A stretch of DNA of 64,000 nt from Pseudomonas synxantha BG33R (GCF_000263715.2 NZ_CM001514.1:2652936-2716935), one strand, 5' to 3'; counted from the stretch's first letter, positions 1 through 9,766 are shown. Made by a program: numbers and translations. Notes: generated by a model not told the origin, from the letters alone.

Positions 1-2
1 CG

Positions 3-3000
3 CTGGGGTTGGGCAATCTCACCGTCGGTGGCGCCGCAACCCTGGATAACAATGCAGCCTTGACCATCGGTAACAATGCCGTCTTGAACGCGGCGCTGAC
101 CGTGGCCGGCAGCAATGACTTGACCCTGGGTGGCCTGCTCAGTGGCACTGGCGAGCTGGTCAAGAACGGCGCCGCCGACCTGACGCTCAATGGCGTCAAT
201 ACCTATCAAGGCGGTACCACCCTCAATGCGGGCACCTTGACCCTCGGTACGGCAGCGGCGCTGGGTACCGGCGCTTTGACGGTCGGCGGTGCGGCCACCT
301 TGGCCAACAGCACACCGCTGGTGCTGGCCAACGCGGTCAACCTCAATGCAGGCCTGACAGTGGGTGGTCTCAATAACAACCTGACCCTCGCGGGTGTGCT
401 GGCAGGCAGTGGTGACCTGATCAAAACCGGCACGGCTGATTTGAGCCTGACCGGCAACAACACCTTCAACGGCTTGTTCGATGTGCAATCGGGCAGCCTT
501 ACCACAGTGGGCAATGGGGCATTGGGTGTCGGTGCCGGCGTCAATCTGGCGGTCGGTACCTCCTTGAACCTGGGCGGTACCGCCAGCCTGGGCGCGCTCA
601 CCGGCACAGGGCTGGCGACAGTCGGGGCGGGCAGCACGTTGAGCGTTGGCGGTAATAACCTCGACAGCACGTTCGACGGCGTATTGGCCGGGCTCGGCAA
701 CTTTGCCAAGGACGGCACGGGCGCCCTGACCCTCGGTGGCCTCAGCGCGCTGACCGGCGATACGCTGGTCAATGGCGGCAGCCTACTCGTCAACGGCTCA
801 TTGGCCAGCGCCAATGTGAGCGTGGGCAGCGGCGCAACCCTGGGCGGTGTCGGTACCTTGCTGGGCAATGTGGTCATCGCCGATGGCGGCCACCTGGCGG
901 TCAACTCGGGCGCTACCCTGACCACCGGCTCGTTGTTGCTCAATGCCAACTCCAACCTGGATGCCGGCCTTGGCGCGCCATCCACCGGCGGTACGGCGCT
1001 GGTACAGGTCAACGGCAACCTGACCCTGGACGGTACGCTCAACGTGAGTGATATCGGCGGCTTCGGCACCGGTATCTATCGCCTGATCGACTACACCGGC
1101 GGCCTGACCAACAACGGCCTGCAACTGGGCAGCCTGCCGGTGAATATCCCGGCCGCTGACCTGGACCTGCAAACAGCCATCGGCAACCAGGTCAACCTGC
1201 TGGTCAACGGCAGTACCAACGTGCAGTTCTGGGACGGCAGTCAAGTCACCGGCAACGGTGCCATCGAAGGCGGCAGCGGTACCTGGAGCGCTGGCACCGG
1301 CAACTGGACCGGCGTCAACGGTGCATTCAATACAACCTGGGCGCCGAACAGCTTTGCGGTATTCCAGGGCACAGCGGGCACCGTCACCGTTGACGGCGCG
1401 CAAGCTATCACAGGGTTGCAGTTCGTCACCGATGGCTACAACCTGGCGGGTGGCACGGCGGGGGCCTTGACCCTGTTCAATGGCACCGGCGGCAACACCG
1501 CCGTGCGGGTCGACCCTGGCGTCACCGCGACCCTGGGCGTCACGCTCAATGGCGGCGGTACCCTGGCCAAGCTGGACACCGGCACCCTGGTACTCAACGG
1601 GGCCAACAGCTACACCGGTGGCACCGCGCTCAATGGCGGCACGCTGGTGGTCGGCAATGACAGTGCCCTGGGCAGTGGCGGGTTGACCACCGCCAATGGC
1701 ACCACTTTGGACAGCAACGCTGCGGTCAACCTGGCCAACAATGTGAACGTCAACGGTACGTTGACTGTTGGCGGCAGCAACGCCTTGACCCTGGCCGGCA
1801 CCGTGGCAGGCACCGGCAGCCTGATCAAAAATGGCATCGCCAACCTGACCCTCAGTGGTAACAACACTTACGCCGGGCCAACCGCACTCAACGCCGGCGC
1901 CTTGATCCTGGGCTCCAATAGCGCACTGGGCAGTGGCGCGTTGAACGCGGCAGCCGGTACCAGCCTCGACAGCAGCACCGCGGTGGCTTTGGCCAATACC
2001 CTGAACCTGGCCGGTAATCTGGACATTCTGGGGACTGCGGACCTGAGCTTGAACGGTGTGGTCAGTGGTGCCGGCGGCCTGACCAAAACCGGTGCGGGCA
2101 ACCTGACCCTTAATGGCGCCAATGCCTACCTCGGTGGCACCCAACTGAACGCGGGGTCGTTGACCCTGGGCAACGCATCGGCCCTGGGGAGCGGTGCTCT
2201 GGCAGTCAATGGCGTCGCGACTCTGGATACCAGCGCTGCACTGGCCCTGGCCAATAACACCAGCCTGAATGCTGCGCTGACAGTCGGCGGCAGCAATGAT
2301 CTGAGCCTTGATGGCGTAGTCGATGGCAGCGGTTCCCTGACCAAGGCCGGCGGCGCCAACCTGACGCTCAACGGCGCCAACACCTACAGCGGTGGCACAA
2401 CCCTCAATGCCGGTACGTTGACCTTGGGCAACGCCACAGCTCTGGGGTCGGGCGCCTTGACCGTCGGCGGTGCGGTGACCCTGGCCAACAGCACGCCGCT
2501 GGTGCTGGCCAACGCGGTCAATCTGAATGGCGACCTGACCGTCGCAGGCAGCAATAACCTGACCCTGGCCGGGGTACTGGCCGGCAATGCGGCGCTGATC
2601 AAAAATGGCGCGGCGGACCTGTTGCTCACTGGCAATAACAGTTTCAGCGGCCCGCTGACTGTGGCCGGCGGCAGCTTGACTACGTTGGGTAACGGCGCAC
2701 TGGGCAGCACTTCCGGCGTTACTGTCGGCAGCGGCGCCAGCCTCAACCTGGGCGGCAATGCCAGCCTCAACACGCTGGCCGGCAACGGCGCGGTGCAGGT
2801 GGCGGGCGGTAGCACGCTGGCGGTGGGCGGCAGCAACCTGGACAACACCTTTGGCGGTTCGCTGGGCGGTACCGGCGGCCTGGATAAAAACGGCAGCGGT
2901 GTGCTCAACCTGAGCGGCACCAATGGCCTCAGCGGCGCAGCCAACGTCAATGGCGGCACCTTGAATGTCACAGGCTCGCTGGCCAGTGCCACGGTGACGG

Positions 3001-6000
3001 TCAACAACGGCGCGACCCTGACCGGCAGCGGTGCTCTTGGTGGTGCCGTGACTGTCGCCGACGGCGGCCATATCGGCCTGAACACCGGCAGCACGCTGTC
3101 GGTGGGCTCGCTGGTGCTGGGCGGCAACTCCAATCTGGATGTCGGTCTAGGCACCCCAGTTGTGGGCGGCGGCACCGGGCTGCTGAATGTCGGCGGCGAC
3201 CTGACCCTGGACGGCAACCTCAACGTCACCGATATCGGCGGCTTTGGCAGCGGCGTCTATAACCTCATCAACTACGGCGGGGCGCTTACCGACAACGGGT
3301 TGACCCTCGGCATACTGCCGGGCAGCGTGGTGCCGGGCGATCTGCAAGTGCAGACCGCCATCAGCAACAAGGTCAACCTGCTGGTGACTGCACCTAACAC
3401 TACTGTGCAGTTCTGGGATGGCAATAACCTGATCGGCAACGCTGCCATCGACGGTGGTAACGGTACCTGGAGCGCCGGTAATACCAACTGGACCAATGTC
3501 GACGGCACGCTCAATCAAGGCTGGACCAATAGTTTCGCAGTGTTCCAGGGTGCAGCCGGCAATGTGACGGTGGACGGCACGCAAAACATCACCGGCATGC
3601 AGTTTGTCACCGATGGCTACAACCTGGCCTCCGGCACGGCGGGTGTGCTTAACCTGGTCAATGGCGGCACCGGCAACACCGCGGTGCGCGTCGATCCGAA
3701 CGTGACCGCCACCCTGGGCGTCACGCTCAATGGTGCCGGTACCCTGGCCAAGCTCGACAGCGGCACCCTGGTGCTCAACGGCGCCAATGGCTACACCGGC
3801 GGCACTGCGCTCAATGGCGGCACTCTGGTGGTCGGCAACAACAGTGCCCTGGGCACCGGCGTACTGACTGCCGCGGCGGGCACCACCCTGGACAGCAACG
3901 CGGCAGTGAGCCTGACCAATGCAGCGGTACTCAACGGCGCCCTGGCGATTGGCGGCAGCAACGCGCTGACCCTCAATGGTGACATCAGCGGCAGCGGCAG
4001 TCTGGTGAAAAACGGCGCTGCAACCTTGACCCTCAACGGCACCAACAGCTACAGCGGCGGCACCGGCCTCAACGCCGGTCAACTGGTGCTGGGCAACAAC
4101 GCCGCCCTGGGCAGCGGTGCCCTGACTGTCGGCGGCGCTGCGCAACTGGATGGTGGTACTGACCTGCAACTGGCCAATGCCGTCAATCTGGGCGGCCCGC
4201 TGACCCTGGCCGGCAGCCATGACCTGGCCCTCAACGGCGTCGTCAGCGGCACCGGCAGCCTGGTGAAAAACGGCAGCGGCGCCTTGCTGCTGGCGGGTGC
4301 CAACACCTACGGCGGCGGCACCACGCTCAACGGTGGCACCACCACCGGCAACACCAACAGCCTGCAAGGCGCCATCGCCAACAATGCGGCACTGACCTTT
4401 GAGCAGGCCACCGACGGCACCTACACCGGCAACCTCACCGGCACCGGCGTACTGAACAAAACCGGCACCGGCGCGTTGCTGCTGACCGGTAACAACAGCT
4501 TTACCGGCACTACCAACGTCAACACCGGCAGCCTGTTGGTCAACGGCACCTTGAACAGCGCTGCGGTGCAAGTTGCCGGCGGCGCGACCCTGGGTGGCAG
4601 CGGCACCCTGGGCGGCGCGGTGAGCATGGCGGACGGTTCGGTGCTCAAAGCGGGCTCGGCGACCCCTCTGTCGGTGGGCTCGCTGGCCTTGTCGTCGGGT
4701 ACCACGCTGGACTTTGCCCTCGGCGCACCGGGTGCTTCGAGCACTGCGGTGAATGTCGCTGGCAACCTGACCCTGGACGGTACGCTCAACGTCAGCGATG
4801 CGGGCGGCTTCGGTCTGGGCGTGTATCAACTGTTCCGCTATGGCGGCAGCTTGGTCGATAACGGCCTTACCTTTGGCACCTTGCCCGTCGCCTTGGGCAA
4901 CGTGAGCCTGCAAACCGCGCTGGCCAACCAGCTCAACCTGGTGGTGCAAAACGCGCCAGGGCAGATCCAGTTCTGGAACGGCGGCACCACCAACCCCGAC
5001 GGCACCATCACCGGTGGCAGTGGCACCTGGGGCCCGGGCACCAACTGGACCGACCCTACCGGTACCCAAGGGCAGGCGTCCACCAACCAGTTCGCGGTAT
5101 TTGGCGGGCAGGGCGGCACCGTGACGGTTGTCGGTAACCAAGGCTTTACCGGCCTGCAATTCCTTGACGCCGGTTACACCCTGACGGCCGGCGCTGGGGG
5201 CAGCTTGAGCCCGACCAATGCGGCGGATGGCAGCCTGGCTGCGGTACGGGTCAACTCCGGCGTGACTGCCCAGATCGATGCACCGCTGGTGGGAACCGGT
5301 GGGATCAACAAGTTGGATTCCGGCACGTTGCTGCTGACCGGCGCCAATACCTACACCGGCGGCACTACGGTCAGTGGCGGTACGCTGGTGGGCAATACCA
5401 CCAGCCTGCAAGGCAGCATCCTCGACAACGCCAGTCTGGTATTTGCCCAAAGCAGTAATGGCCAATTCAACGGCACCTTGAGCGGCACCGGTGCGGTGGT
5501 CAAGCAAGGCACCGGTGCGCTGTTGCTGACCGGCAACCAGCCGTTCAGCGGGACCGTAGCGGTGCAAGAGGGCGTGCTGCAGGTGGGTAATGCGGCCAAC
5601 CCAGGCGCGGTGCTCGGTGGCCAGGTCACCGTGGCCAACGGTGCGGGCCTGACCGGCAACGGCAGTGTCGGTTCGCTGGTCAACAACGGCTCAGTGACGC
5701 CTGACGGCGGCAAGTTGACCGTGGCCGGCAACTTCACCAACGCCAGCACGGGCGCGCTGAATCTGGTGATTACCCCATCCACCACCGGCTCCCTGGCCGT
5801 GGGCGGCACTGCCAACCTGGGCGGCACCTTGAATGTGATCAACCTGGCACCGTATGCCGGCGCGACCACCTACACCCTGCTGACCGCGGGCGCGGTCAAC
5901 GGCACCTTTGCCACCACCAACCTGGAGAACCTGGCGTTCCTGACTACTGCGTTGAACTACAGCCCAACCCAGGTGGCACTGGCGGTCAGCCGCAACAACG

Positions 6001-7139
6001 TCAGCTATGCCAGTGTGGCGGCTACCGCTAACCAGCGCGGCGTGGCGGCGGCCCTGGGCAGCGGCGCAGCCGTCGGTGGCGTGGCGGTACAGAACGCGTT
6101 GCTCAACGCTGATGTGGCCGGGGCGCGTGCAGCCTTCGACAGCTTGTCTGGCGAGATTCATGCCAGCACCGCCAGCGCGATGCTCGAAGATTCCCGTTAC
6201 GTACGTGACGCGGTCAACGAGCGTATGCGCCAACCTGGTTGCTACCGCGAGGACGACCCACGCAATGCCCTGGCGCCGAGCGAAAACCACCTGAGCAGCG
6301 CCGGTTGCCACGGCGAGATGGTCGGTTGGATGCGCGTACTCGGCACCTGGGGCCATATGGGCGGTGACAGCAACACCGCCAAGCTGGATCGCAATCTCAG
6401 CGGCTTCCTGCTCGGCACCGACAAGCAAGTGGACGACGCCTGGCGCGTCGGTGTGGCCGCCGGCTACACCCGCAGTGATCTGGATGCCAAGCGCCGTAAT
6501 TCCAGTGCCGATGTGGACAGCTACCACTTGATGGCTTACACCGCCTACCAGCAGGAAGCCTTCGCCGCACGCATGGGCGTGGCGTACAGCTGGCATGACA
6601 TCGAAAGCAAACGCAACGTGGCGGTCGGCGGTGAGGGCCAACGCCTGAAAGCCGACTACAAGGCACGCAGTGCCCAGGTGTTCGGTGAGGTCGGCTACAC
6701 CATCCAAACCGCCAGCGTTGCCCTGGAACCGTTCGCTGGCCTGGCCTACGTCAACTACGACAGCGATACGATCAAGGAGAAAGGCGGTTCGGCAGCCCTG
6801 CGTGGCGATGCCGACCAGAATATTACCTACTCGACCTTGGGCGTACGCATCGGCCAGACCTTTACCTTGGGCAACGGCTCGAAAATCACCCCACGGGGCA
6901 GCATCGGCTGGCGCCATGCCTTCGGCGATACCAAGCCTGACGCCGACCTGAGCTTCATCAATGGCGGTGGCTCGTTCAGCACCCAGGGCGTGCCGATTGC
7001 CAAGGACAGCGCGGTGGTGGAAGCGGGCCTGGACTACCAGATCAGCCAGAACGGCAAGCTGGGCCTGGGTTACTCGGGTCAACTCTCGCGCAACGACAAG
7101 GACCATGCAGTGACGGTGAGTTTCTCCCTCGGTTTTTGA
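3..7139 (+). CDS. Giant autotransporter (type Va), 5' end missing
   Basis: This outer-membrane autotransporter exports its own N-terminal passenger through a C-terminal beta barrel. The reading frame is open to the left edge, so the signal peptide and the true start lie outside; at least 2378 residues are present. The passenger is Gly/Asn/Thr-rich and built of short PATR-like repeats (variants of G-A-N-T-Y-x-G-G-T-T-L-N-A-G-T-L and G-S-L-x-K-x-G-x-x-x-L-T-L), as expected for a right-handed beta-helix. Longer units are also repeated: a W-D-G ... G-T-W-S-A-G block starts near nt 1220, 3405 and 4967. The barrel covers about the last 270 residues (from nt ~6320) and ends in the typical terminal Phe (SFSLGF). 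Two Cys (nt ~6239 and 6304) lie just before the barrel, which is uncommon. No protease or lipase motif was seen; adhesion or aggregation is the likely role (inference). Confidence 0.9.
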   Translation: MGLGNLTVGGAATLDNNAALTIGNNAVLNAALTVAGSNDLTLGGLLSGTGELVKNGAADLTLNGVNTYQGGTTLNAGTLTLGTAAALGTGALTVGGAATLANSTPLVLANAVNLNAGLTVGGLNNNLTLAGVLAGSGDLIKTGTADLSLTGNNTFNGLFDVQSGSLTTVGNGALGVGAGVNLAVGTSLNLGGTASLGALTGTGLATVGAGSTLSVGGNNLDSTFDGVLAGLGNFAKDGTGALTLGGLSALTGDTLVNGGSLLVNGSLASANVSVGSGATLGGVGTLLGNVVIADGGHLAVNSGATLTTGSLLLNANSNLDAGLGAPSTGGTALVQVNGNLTLDGTLNVSDIGGFGTGIYRLIDYTGGLTNNGLQLGSLPVNIPAADLDLQTAIGNQVNLLVNGSTNVQFWDGSQVTGNGAIEGGSGTWSAGTGNWTGVNGAFNTTWAPNSFAVFQGTAGTVTVDGAQAITGLQFVTDGYNLAGGTAGALTLFNGTGGNTAVRVDPGVTATLGVTLNGGGTLAKLDTGTLVLNGANSYTGGTALNGGTLVVGNDSALGSGGLTTANGTTLDSNAAVNLANNVNVNGTLTVGGSNALTLAGTVAGTGSLIKNGIANLTLSGNNTYAGPTALNAGALILGSNSALGSGALNAAAGTSLDSSTAVALANTLNLAGNLDILGTADLSLNGVVSGAGGLTKTGAGNLTLNGANAYLGGTQLNAGSLTLGNASALGSGALAVNGVATLDTSAALALANNTSLNAALTVGGSNDLSLDGVVDGSGSLTKAGGANLTLNGANTYSGGTTLNAGTLTLGNATALGSGALTVGGAVTLANSTPLVLANAVNLNGDLTVAGSNNLTLAGVLAGNAALIKNGAADLLLTGNNSFSGPLTVAGGSLTTLGNGALGSTSGVTVGSGASLNLGGNASLNTLAGNGAVQVAGGSTLAVGGSNLDNTFGGSLGGTGGLDKNGSGVLNLSGTNGLSGAANVNGGTLNVTGSLASATVTVNNGATLTGSGALGGAVTVADGGHIGLNTGSTLSVGSLVLGGNSNLDVGLGTPVVGGGTGLLNVGGDLTLDGNLNVTDIGGFGSGVYNLINYGGALTDNGLTLGILPGSVVPGDLQVQTAISNKVNLLVTAPNTTVQFWDGNNLIGNAAIDGGNGTWSAGNTNWTNVDGTLNQGWTNSFAVFQGAAGNVTVDGTQNITGMQFVTDGYNLASGTAGVLNLVNGGTGNTAVRVDPNVTATLGVTLNGAGTLAKLDSGTLVLNGANGYTGGTALNGGTLVVGNNSALGTGVLTAAAGTTLDSNAAVSLTNAAVLNGALAIGGSNALTLNGDISGSGSLVKNGAATLTLNGTNSYSGGTGLNAGQLVLGNNAALGSGALTVGGAAQLDGGTDLQLANAVNLGGPLTLAGSHDLALNGVVSGTGSLVKNGSGALLLAGANTYGGGTTLNGGTTTGNTNSLQGAIANNAALTFEQATDGTYTGNLTGTGVLNKTGTGALLLTGNNSFTGTTNVNTGSLLVNGTLNSAAVQVAGGATLGGSGTLGGAVSMADGSVLKAGSATPLSVGSLALSSGTTLDFALGAPGASSTAVNVAGNLTLDGTLNVSDAGGFGLGVYQLFRYGGSLVDNGLTFGTLPVALGNVSLQTALANQLNLVVQNAPGQIQFWNGGTTNPDGTITGGSGTWGPGTNWTDPTGTQGQASTNQFAVFGGQGGTVTVVGNQGFTGLQFLDAGYTLTAGAGGSLSPTNAADGSLAAVRVNSGVTAQIDAPLVGTGGINKLDSGTLLLTGANTYTGGTTVSGGTLVGNTTSLQGSILDNASLVFAQSSNGQFNGTLSGTGAVVKQGTGALLLTGNQPFSGTVAVQEGVLQVGNAANPGAVLGGQVTVANGAGLTGNGSVGSLVNNGSVTPDGGKLTVAGNFTNASTGALNLVITPSTTGSLAVGGTANLGGTLNVINLAPYAGATTYTLLTAGAVNGTFATTNLENLAFLTTALNYSPTQVALAVSRNNVSYASVAATANQRGVAAALGSGAAVGGVAVQNALLNADVAGARAAFDSLSGEIHASTASAMLEDSRYVRDAVNERMRQPGCYREDDPRNALAPSENHLSSAGCHGEMVGWMRVLGTWGHMGGDSNTAKLDRNLSGFLLGTDKQVDDAWRVGVAAGYTRSDLDAKRRNSSADVDSYHLMAYTAYQQEAFAARMGVAYSWHDIESKRNVAVGGEGQRLKADYKARSAQVFGEVGYTIQTASVALEPFAGLAYVNYDSDTIKEKGGSAALRGDADQNITYSTLGVRIGQTFTLGNGSKITPRGSIGWRHAFGDTKPDADLSFINGGGSFSTQGVPIAKDSAVVEAGLDYQISQNGKLGLGYSGQLSRNDKDHAVTVSFSLGF

Positions 7140-7158
7140 TCAAGGCCGAGTTTTTTCA

Positions 7159-7184
7159 ACCGCCCGAAAGGGCGGTTTTTTTTT
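7159..7184 (+). terminator. Rho-independent terminator of the autotransporter gene
   Basis: A perfect 7-bp stem (ACCGCCC / GGGCGGT) with a GAAA tetraloop is followed by a run of nine T. It lies 20 bases after the autotransporter stop codon. Confidence 0.93.
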
Positions 7185-7339
7185 GAAGTAATACTGGTTC
7201 CTGAATGCACAGAGTTTATTGCTCACCCGCCAGACTGAAGAATGTACACACAATTTCTTCCGGAGCGCGGCTGGCTGGCTAACCAACGTCGACCTAAAGT
7301 TATGCCCTTGAGTTTATATTCCTTGGGTGGCATATTTGC

Positions 7340-7705
7340 ATGGTCTGGGACATTGAATACACGGATGAATTCGGAGACTGGTGGGGTGGTTTGGATGCAA
7401 AGGAGCAGTCTTCGGTAGCTGCCAGTGTTGATTTGCTGGAGCTGTTCGGGCCGGGGCTGCGCTTTCCTCATAGCAGCGATATCAAGGGCGCTCGACACGG
7501 CAACCTGCGAGAGCTGCGGGTACAGCATGCAGGACGACCTTATAGAGTGTTGTATGCCTTCGATTTTCGGCGCAGTGCAGTGTTGCTGATAGGTGGCGAT
7601 AAAACCGCACAGCACCGTTGGTACCACGAGTACGTACCCTTGGCTGAAAAGCTGTACGACGTACATTTAGACATATTGCGTAAAGAGGGCCGTGACCATG
7701 GCTAA
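7340..7705 (+). CDS. higB: HigB/RelE-type toxin (Gp49-like family)
   Basis: This 121-residue protein has the features of the phage-derived Gp49-like / HigB toxins (PF05973), which are ribosome-dependent or free mRNA endonucleases. Visible traits are an N-terminal W-D-I-E-Y-T-D-E-F segment, a central conserved L-R-E-L-R-V-Q-H-A-G-R-P-Y-R-V-L-Y-A-F strand pair, and a following K-T motif, which is the usual core of the fold. The gene is the first of a two-gene operon: its stop codon overlaps the next gene, which codes a Cro/C1-type HTH protein, by 8 bases. Toxin-before-antitoxin order is characteristic of higBA-like systems. The function is by family resemblance and context; activity is not shown. 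Confidence 0.82.
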   Translation: MVWDIEYTDEFGDWWGGLDAKEQSSVAASVDLLELFGPGLRFPHSSDIKGARHGNLRELRVQHAGRPYRVLYAFDFRRSAVLLIGGDKTAQHRWYHEYVPLAEKLYDVHLDILRKEGRDHG

Positions 7706-8003
7706 GAAATTCGCGGAACTGAAAGCTCGCATGACGCCCGAGTCGCGCGCCGATGCCGAACGGATATTCGAGCAACATTTGAAAGAAATGCCACTGCATG
7801 AGCTGCGCAAGGCTCAGCAGTTGAGTCAGGCAAGCCTGGCGAAGGCATTGAATATCAACCAGGCAGCGGTTTCGAAGATGGAGCGTCGAACTGATATGTA
7901 CATCAGTACGTTGCGTGACTACATACGTGCGATGGGGGGCGAGTTGGAAATCATCGCAACCTTTCCGGATGGCCAGGTCAAGATTGACAACTTTGCCTGT
8001 TGA
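7698..8003 (+). CDS. higA: HigA-type antitoxin, XRE family HTH
   Basis: This is a 101-residue DNA-binding protein. A Cro/C1-type helix-turn-helix is visible at about residues 42-63 (LSQASLAKALNINQAAVSKM). The N-terminal 35 residues are charged and could contact the toxin. The ATG at 7698 was chosen because AGAGGG lies 8 bases upstream; a GTG at 7692 is an in-frame alternative adding two residues. It overlaps the toxin gene by 8 bases, implying translational coupling. By family knowledge it should neutralise the upstream toxin and autorepress the operon. It could instead be a plain XRE regulator, but the partner gene makes this unlikely. Confidence 0.83.
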   Translation: MAKKFAELKARMTPESRADAERIFEQHLKEMPLHELRKAQQLSQASLAKALNINQAAVSKMERRTDMYISTLRDYIRAMGGELEIIATFPDGQVKIDNFAC

Positions 8004-8036
8004 AGCCGCTGTGTTCTTCGCCAGAGTGGAACTGCT

Positions 8037-8057
8037 GCGGGAGCAAGCTCCCTCGCC
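8037..8057. repeat. Degenerate REP-like palindrome
   Basis: The core is a perfect GGGAGC-AA-GCTCCC palindrome (8039-8052) inside GCGGGAGCAAGCTCCCTCGC. It resembles one half of the P. fluorescens REP consensus seen in full at 63794-63817. It sits in the 209-base gap between the antitoxin and hydrolase genes. Confidence 0.6.
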
Positions 8058-8212
8058 ACACAGGTGAAGTGTTGGCTCTGGCTGAACCGTGGTGTGCTCG
8101 ACTCGGGCTATTCCCGTTGTTCCGAACGTGGCTAACGCCCGTCAGGATTCACCTTCCTTGCGGGCACTGTTTGTTACTATCGCCATCCCTTGCCACCAGG
8201 AGTCACCGGCCC

Positions 8213-9766
8213 ATGCAACACCAGTGGGATGAAATGCACCGCACCCGCAAGCCCACATTCGTTCTATGTGGCGAGCCCCAGGGGGATGTGCTCAATCTCT
8301 ATGTTCACGGTTACTCGGCCTTCTTCAACCGCCAGCAACTGGGCAATTTCAAGGCACAACTGGCGGGTATCGAAGGCTCAACCAACCTGATGCTGTTCTG
8401 GCCGGCGGGGCACTTTCTGGAAAACCTGTTTGCGCCGTTCAAGGATGTGATCGCTTCGATGCTCGGCGGTGGTGGCCTGGGCGCAGCGACGGTGGGCGTC
8501 GGTAGGGCGATTGCCTATTTTCTTGACCATTACAAAAGTGTCGAGGTGCGGGTCGATGAAGTGGCCAGGACCTTGTTGCCTGAACTGGCCGGCTACCTGC
8601 ACGACGAGTCGCTGCCGGTGCGGCGCATCAACCTGATCGGTCATTCCCTGGGCGCACGTATTCTGGTCAAGAGTCTGTTGGCCAGCCCCGATATCGCCCG
8701 CGAGCTGCCGTTGAATAACCTGTTGCTGATGGGCGGGGCGATCTGTACGTCAAGCCCCTGGGATGACGTGTCGGCGCCGCTCAAGGGGCGGCTGATCAAC
8801 TGCCATTCCAGCAAGGACTGGGCGCTGGCCTTGAAACCGGATAGCGAGCGCTGCATCGGCCGTTATGCGATTGACGTCACGCCTGCACTCAAGACCAAGG
8901 TCACCAATGTGCATCTGGCCAGCTTCGATCATGCCGCTTATTGGCCGCAATTGAAGACGGTGGTGCAGTACACCGACTTGCTGCAGGAGCGCCGTGGCCT
9001 GATCCGCGCGGACCTGCGCAGCAGCGAAGTGCGCTTTGCCGAAGAAGATGCCGAACTGTTCCCGGTGCTGGTGCAGGCGCGGCCCGAAGAGCTGAAGTTT
9101 TTAGCCGAGCTGATGGCGCAAAAGCGCAGTGCCTCGATCGACGCCAGTGTGCGTGAACCGCTGAAACTGGCCATCGAGTTGCAGCGCATGGGCGGTGATA
9201 GCTTCATGAACCTGGCCCGTGGTCACGGGGTGAGCTATCGCCAGATTGCCGAGGAGGTGGCGCAACGCCTGGGCATCAAGTTCGACGAGCCGCTTGAAAG
9301 CGTGGCGCTGGCGGATATCGAAGCGCAGGCCGCTGAAAAACTGATCGAGCAGTACAAGGACAAACTCAGCCGCGCCGACCGTCAGGCGTTCGACGCCGAA
9401 CTCAAGGCCGCCGCGCAAAAAGAGCAGGGGGTGTTCACCCGCTTCGACGTGGGCCGTTCAGCCGCCACGGCCTTGAGCGGTACCGCGCTGGCCGGGCTGA
9501 CCGGGTTTATCCTGCGTCGGGGTGCGGCCACGGCGATTCCGGTGGTGGGCCAGGCGCTGGCTGCGGCGATGTTGCTGGTCAGCGGCGTGCGAGCGTTTTC
9601 CGGCCCGGCGTATTCGATCACCACCTTGGCGGTATTGGTGGTTGGTGTGATTCGTCAGCGCATGGAGCGCGAGGCGCTGAACCAGGAGCTGGACCTGGTG
9701 GTGCAAGTGGTAGAGGCCTTTGATTTGCCGCGAGATACGGTGATGCGCACAGTCGCGTCCGACTGA
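8213..9766 (+). CDS. Alpha/beta hydrolase (DUF726-like) with YaaW-like C-terminal region
   Basis: The protein has 517 residues from the ATG at 8213, which is preceded by CAGGAG (spacing about 11); the frame is open further upstream but without a good start. N-terminal half: an alpha/beta-hydrolase fold with H-G-Y-S near residue 32 (oxyanion region) and the nucleophile elbow G-H-S-L-G at residues 143-147, so S145 is the likely nucleophile. It resembles the DUF726/TMCO4-like esterases. Residues about 290-480 look like the YaaW (UPF0174) family: a helix containing E-L-Q-R-M-G-G-D-S-F, then G-V-S-Y-R-Q-I-A, and a long hydrophobic Gly/Ala-rich stretch (about 420-465). This suggests membrane association. 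The substrate is unknown. The 3' neighbour mntH starts 41 bases downstream on the same strand. Confidence 0.75.
   Translation: MQHQWDEMHRTRKPTFVLCGEPQGDVLNLYVHGYSAFFNRQQLGNFKAQLAGIEGSTNLMLFWPAGHFLENLFAPFKDVIASMLGGGGLGAATVGVGRAIAYFLDHYKSVEVRVDEVARTLLPELAGYLHDESLPVRRINLIGHSLGARILVKSLLASPDIARELPLNNLLLMGGAICTSSPWDDVSAPLKGRLINCHSSKDWALALKPDSERCIGRYAIDVTPALKTKVTNVHLASFDHAAYWPQLKTVVQYTDLLQERRGLIRADLRSSEVRFAEEDAELFPVLVQARPEELKFLAELMAQKRSASIDASVREPLKLAIELQRMGGDSFMNLARGHGVSYRQIAEEVAQRLGIKFDEPLESVALADIEAQAAEKLIEQYKDKLSRADRQAFDAELKAAAQKEQGVFTRFDVGRSAATALSGTALAGLTGFILRRGAATAIPVVGQALAAAMLLVSGVRAFSGPAYSITTLAVLVVGVIRQRMEREALNQELDLVVQVVEAFDLPRDTVMRTVASD

Noticed and set aside
798..7106. Several long - strand frames (798-3071, 3147-5567, 5691-7106)
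   Set aside because: All are antisense to the repetitive autotransporter and repeat along with it; composition is low-complexity Ala/Gln/Gly without known domains.
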